Source of the DNA: Deltaproteobacteria bacterium
GTDB taxonomy: Bacteria; Desulfobacterota; DSM-4660; Desulfatiglandales; B25-G16
Direction: 5' to 3'
Assembly: GCA_003646875.1 (NCBI GenBank)
Contig: QMLT01000056.1
Span: forward strand, 1-8,446
Length of the DNA: 8,446 nucleotides
Shown piece after piece: positions 5,650 through 8,446 of the stretch. The notes beneath the pieces are model-generated. The model searched no databases, was not told the origin of the DNA, and was given only the letters and a program-made list of their open reading frames with translations. Both the position numbers and the translations under genes were made by a program. Numbering within the stretch: the stretch's first letter is position 1; the number at the start of each line of letters is the position of its first letter.

Positions 5650-6318
5650 ATGTTCTGCATTCCAATTATAGCAAGAAATACAGAGGAGGCCATTAAAAAG
5701 ATAGATAAGGCCGATACCATGGCTGATATGCTTGAGATACGGCTGGATATGATGAATACATTTGATCTACATCAGATTATTCAAGCTTCCCTTAAACCAG
5801 TGCTTGTGACCTACCGCTCAAAAAAGGAAGGCGGCAAGGGCAATTCAGACCCCGAGACCCATGCCGATTATATATTCACTGCCATTCAAGAAGGAGCGAA
5901 CCTTGTGGATGTGGAATTGAGTTTGCCTCTAAAATGGAGAAAAAAGATTTTTGATGCTCGAGGAAAATCTGACATTATTATCTCCAGGCATATCAGTGAG
6001 GGCACCCCTTCACGGGATGAATTGGGGAAGATCTTCAGTGAGTGTGCAGCGGCAAAAGCCGATATTGTCAAGATTGTCACCAGGGCACAGGCATGGGAGG
6101 ATAATCTTCGGGTGCTTGAACTTATACCCAGGGCACATGATCGGGGAATCAAGATTATTGCCTTCTGTATGGGTCCCATGGGTCGAATCAGCCGAATTTT
6201 TTCTCACCTGATGGGCGGCTATTTAACATTTGTCTCCCTTGAAGACGGACAGGAATCTGCCGAAGGGCAGATCCCGGTGATTGAAATGAAAAAGATAATA
6301 AGACATTTTTTGCCATGA
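5650..6318 (+). CDS. aroD: Type I 3-dehydroquinate dehydratase
   Basis: It dehydrates 3-dehydroquinate to 3-dehydroshikimate through a Schiff base. Numbered from the ATG at 5650 (222 residues), the protein begins M-F-C-I-P-I-I-A-R, as expected for the first strand of the family. It then shows E-I-R-L-D (29-33), the catalytic His114 in S-R-H-I-S, the Schiff-base Lys141 in D-I-V-K-I-V-T, Arg182 in G-R-I-S-R and Gln207 in E-G-Q-I-P. The frame is open further upstream to ATG at 5551 or 5557, the latter with AGGA at 5546-5549. That would add a 31-33 residue basic, Cys-containing extension overlapping the inverted repeats, which does not resemble the family. I prefer 5650 although it lacks a clear ribosome binding site. 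The stop overlaps aroE as ATGA. Confidence 0.92.
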   Translation: MFCIPIIARNTEEAIKKIDKADTMADMLEIRLDMMNTFDLHQIIQASLKPVLVTYRSKKEGGKGNSDPETHADYIFTAIQEGANLVDVELSLPLKWRKKIFDARGKSDIIISRHISEGTPSRDELGKIFSECAAAKADIVKIVTRAQAWEDNLRVLELIPRAHDRGIKIIAFCMGPMGRISRIFSHLMGGYLTFVSLEDGQESAEGQIPVIEMKKIIRHFLP

Positions 6319-7130
6319 TCATTGATCAACACACAGACCTTTACGGCGTTGTAGGTTACCCCTTATGCCATACCATGAGCCCTATCATGCATAATACGGC
6401 TTTTGAAGCGATTGGTGTTAACGCAATCTATCTGGCCTTTGAAACCAGAGATATAGATGGGTGTCTTAAGGGGATAAAGGCGCTTGGCATAAAGGGGATG
6501 AGTATCACCTTACCGTATAAATCTTCTGTGATCTCTTTGCTCGATGAGGTGGATGGCCTGGCGAAAAAGATAGGAGCTGTCAATACCATTGTCAATAAAG
6601 GCGGTCACCTGGTAGGTTACAATACCGACGCGATCGGCGCTCTTAAAGCCCTGGAGGAGAAGATCGAACTTTCCGGCAAAACCTGCCTCATAATAGGTGC
6701 TGGGGGCGCTGCTCGTGCCATAGGATTTATATTAAAAAAAAATGGTGTGGAGGTTAAAGTAGTTAACCGCTCCACTGAGAGAGGAAGAGCGCTTGCCCAT
6801 TCCCTGGCCTGCCCATTTATCCATATTGATCAACTTGCAAATACTGGAGCAGACCTTTTGATACATACCACACCGGTAGGAATGACCCCATATAATTACC
6901 AGTGCGTAGTTCCGGAACATATCCTGAAAAAAGGAATGGCGGTAATGGACATCATCTATAATCCCATTGAGACCAGGCTGCTGACTATGGCCAGGGCCAG
7001 AGGATGCCTGACAATCAATGGACTCGGAATGTTTATCCACCAGGGGGCAGAGCAATTCAGGTTGTGGACAGGTATCGAGCCACCTATCGGCGCCATGAAA
7101 CAAGCAGTGAAAGAGGCGCTCAGGAATTGA
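6315..7130 (+). CDS. aroE: Shikimate dehydrogenase
   Basis: It reduces 3-dehydroshikimate to shikimate with NADPH. The 271 residues are full length. The shikimate-binding loop reads G-Y-P-L-C-H-T-M-S-P-I-M-H-N (14-27), with Thr in place of the usual first Ser. The catalytic Lys69 is in S-I-T-L-P-Y-K and Asp105 in G-Y-N-T-D. The dinucleotide site is G-A-G-G-A-A-R (128-134), followed by N-R-S-T-E-R (151-156), which fits NADP binding. Further landmarks are T-P-V-G-M (186-190), D-I-I-Y-N-P (212-217) and Gln243 in G-M-F-I-H-Q-G-A. The start overlaps the aroD stop by four bases with no obvious ribosome binding site, so translation probably depends on coupling. The stop overlaps the TTG start of aroA. 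Confidence 0.96.
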   Translation: MIIDQHTDLYGVVGYPLCHTMSPIMHNTAFEAIGVNAIYLAFETRDIDGCLKGIKALGIKGMSITLPYKSSVISLLDEVDGLAKKIGAVNTIVNKGGHLVGYNTDAIGALKALEEKIELSGKTCLIIGAGGAARAIGFILKKNGVEVKVVNRSTERGRALAHSLACPFIHIDQLANTGADLLIHTTPVGMTPYNYQCVVPEHILKKGMAVMDIIYNPIETRLLTMARARGCLTINGLGMFIHQGAEQFRLWTGIEPPIGAMKQAVKEALRN

Positions 7131-8392
7131 AGAAGATTCAACCCAGACAGTCTATTGATGCGTCCATCCGAATACCGGGCTCTAAAAGCATCACCCACCG
7201 GGCGCTCATCGCGGCAAGCCTGGCAAATGGAGAGAGCCTTCTTAAGGGTTTTCTCACCTCCAAAGATACTCTTTATACAGTCAATGCACTCAGGCAATTG
7301 GGAGTAAAAATAAGCATTGAGGGAGAGAATATAACGATTTCTGGGTCGGGAGGTAAATTTCTACCTGCCGTAGACAGGAAAGAAATTTTCCTGGGAAATT
7401 CGGGGACCTCATATCGTCTTCTCCTTTCCACTGTTGCCCTTGCTCGGGGTGAATATATCCTTTATGGCGCCCCTCGCATGTACGAAAGACCTATTGGAGA
7501 CCTTGTTAAGGCATTAAAAAAATTAGGAGTAGAGGTGACATATATCGAGAAAGACAACTTTCCACCATTATTTATCAGGGCAAAGGGGATTTATGGAGGG
7601 AAGGTGCAGATGACTGTAAACAAAAGCAGTCAATATGTCTCTTCACTTCTTTTAGCCGGGCCCTATGCTAAAAAAGATCTGGAGATCAAGATAACCGGAA
7701 GATTGGTTTCCCGGCCATATGTGGATATTACTCTTGACGTAATGGAGAAGTTCGGAGTTCACGTGGATCGTGATCGATACAACTATTTCAATGTCCCAGC
7801 AGGGTATGGCTATCTGCCCAGTCAGTTTTCAATAGAGGGTGATGTATCAGCAGCCTCTTACTTTTGGGCAGCAGCAGCCGTTACCGGTGGAATAGTTATA
7901 ACGAAAAATATCAGACCTTATACAACCAAGCAAGGAGATACCGCTTTCCTCGATGTTCTTGAAGAAATGGGATGCCGTATTGAGAGGGAAAATGACTGGG
8001 TATCTGTTCATGGCGGAGCGCTCTCCGGCGTTGAGGTAGATATGGGAGCTATGCCGGACATGGTGCCCACCCTGGCAGCCATTGCCCTATTTGCTGAAGG
8101 CAAGACAGCTATTCAAAACGTCTCTCACCTGCGTTATAAGGAGAGCGACCGCTTAAAGGCTATTGCCGTTGAATTGAGTCGGATAGGCAGCCGGGTGAAG
8201 GAACTGGGTGACGGGTTGATCATCTATGGGGGAAGAAGGCTTTCAGGAGCGACGATGGAATCCCATAATGATCATAGGCTGGCCATGAGTTTGGCCGTGG
8301 TAGGATTGAAGGTGCCAGGAATAACAATAAAGGATGAAAATTGTGTGAATAAATCATTTCCTCAATTCTGGGAATTATGGAATAAATTGTAA
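7127..8392 (+). CDS. aroA: 3-phosphoshikimate 1-carboxyvinyltransferase (EPSP synthase), TTG start
   Basis: It joins phosphoenolpyruvate to shikimate 3-phosphate. With the TTG at 7127 the protein has 421 residues, the usual size. It shows P-G-S-K-S-I-T-H-R (17-25), G-N-S-G-T-S-Y-R (90-97), S-S-Q-Y-V-S-S (167-173), E-G-D-V-S-A-A-S (237-244), the catalytic Asp311 in P-D-M-V-P-T, K-E-S-D-R (338-342), H-N-D-H-R (380-384) and V-N-K-S-F-P (407-412). The residue after Arg97 is Leu98, where the E. coli enzyme has Pro101. The frame is open back to ATG 7004, but that would add 41 residues of aroE antisense-frame-like sequence not found in the family. TTG 7127 overlaps the aroE stop as TTGA, and GAGG at 7113-7116 is a possible ribosome binding site. 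The stop is followed by 54 bases without a gene. Confidence 0.94.
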   Translation: MKKIQPRQSIDASIRIPGSKSITHRALIAASLANGESLLKGFLTSKDTLYTVNALRQLGVKISIEGENITISGSGGKFLPAVDRKEIFLGNSGTSYRLLLSTVALARGEYILYGAPRMYERPIGDLVKALKKLGVEVTYIEKDNFPPLFIRAKGIYGGKVQMTVNKSSQYVSSLLLAGPYAKKDLEIKITGRLVSRPYVDITLDVMEKFGVHVDRDRYNYFNVPAGYGYLPSQFSIEGDVSAASYFWAAAAVTGGIVITKNIRPYTTKQGDTAFLDVLEEMGCRIERENDWVSVHGGALSGVEVDMGAMPDMVPTLAAIALFAEGKTAIQNVSHLRYKESDRLKAIAVELSRIGSRVKELGDGLIIYGGRRLSGATMESHNDHRLAMSLAVVGLKVPGITIKDENCVNKSFPQFWELWNKL

Positions 8393-8446
8393 CACAATAA
8401 GTGCATCTACTGCAATTAGAAGGCTGCTATTTAAGCAGAGTTGATA

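Noticed and set aside
5571..5696. 41-residue ORF in another frame ahead of aroD
   Set aside because: It has a ribosome-binding-like GGAGAGG upstream but overlaps the aroD start. Its sequence is unrecognisable and lies in the inverted-repeat region.
7127..8392. Glyphosate-tolerant EPSP synthase because of Leu98
   Set aside because: Leu at the position of E. coli Pro101 is normal in several natural EPSP synthase groups, so it does not by itself show tolerance.

Overview
The window is one aromatic amino acid biosynthesis locus, all on the + strand: a core-only DAHP synthase, aroB, a chorismate mutase/prephenate dehydratase (pheA), a prephenate dehydrogenase (tyrA), aroD, aroE and aroA. Ribosome binding sites, T-tailed terminators, ATGA/TTGA overlaps and a translational attenuator all point to a bacterium. 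The archaeal-type aldolase homologue and the DUF2080-type small protein are shared by methanogens and anaerobic bacteria, so an anaerobic deltaproteobacterium-like (Desulfobacterota) host is my best guess. That placement is an inference, not a proven one.

Layout. Bases 1-285 hold no gene. They contain a MITE-like inverted-repeat element (24-215) and a few small hairpins. Bases 286-1283 hold a small DUF2080-like ORF that overlaps the start of an ADH-synthase/DhnA-family aldolase homologue. In that homologue all three expected catalytic residues (Asp, Tyr, Lys) are replaced by Ile, Asp and Arg. A terminator (1319-1345) closes this unit. Bases 1346-1538 are a leader that I read as a classic attenuator. 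It has a possible promoter, a strong ribosome binding site, a 23-residue leader peptide containing Y-C-Y-G-F-Y-F-C-T-W, and two mutually exclusive hairpins, the second a 12-bp stem followed by a T run. DAHP synthase (1653-2516) follows; its last codons and stop lie in an inverted repeat (2472-2590). Then come aroB (2624-3655), pheA (3659-4714) and tyrA (4711-5484), tightly packed. After a 165-base structured gap come aroD (5650-6318), aroE (6315-7130) and aroA (7127-8392), which overlap each other. The last 54 bases contain no gene.

How it works together. DAHP synthase and AroB make 3-dehydroquinate, AroD and AroE convert it to shikimate, and AroA makes EPSP. The pheA and tyrA products carry chorismate to phenylpyruvate and 4-hydroxyphenylpyruvate. 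Shikimate kinase (aroK) and chorismate synthase (aroC) are not in the window and may lie downstream. The DAHP synthase has no N-terminal regulatory domain, TyrA has no ACT domain, and the PheA ACT domain has altered Phe-site motifs. The aromatic-codon attenuator may therefore be the main control point. The most notable items are that attenuator and the aldolase homologue lacking its catalytic residues.
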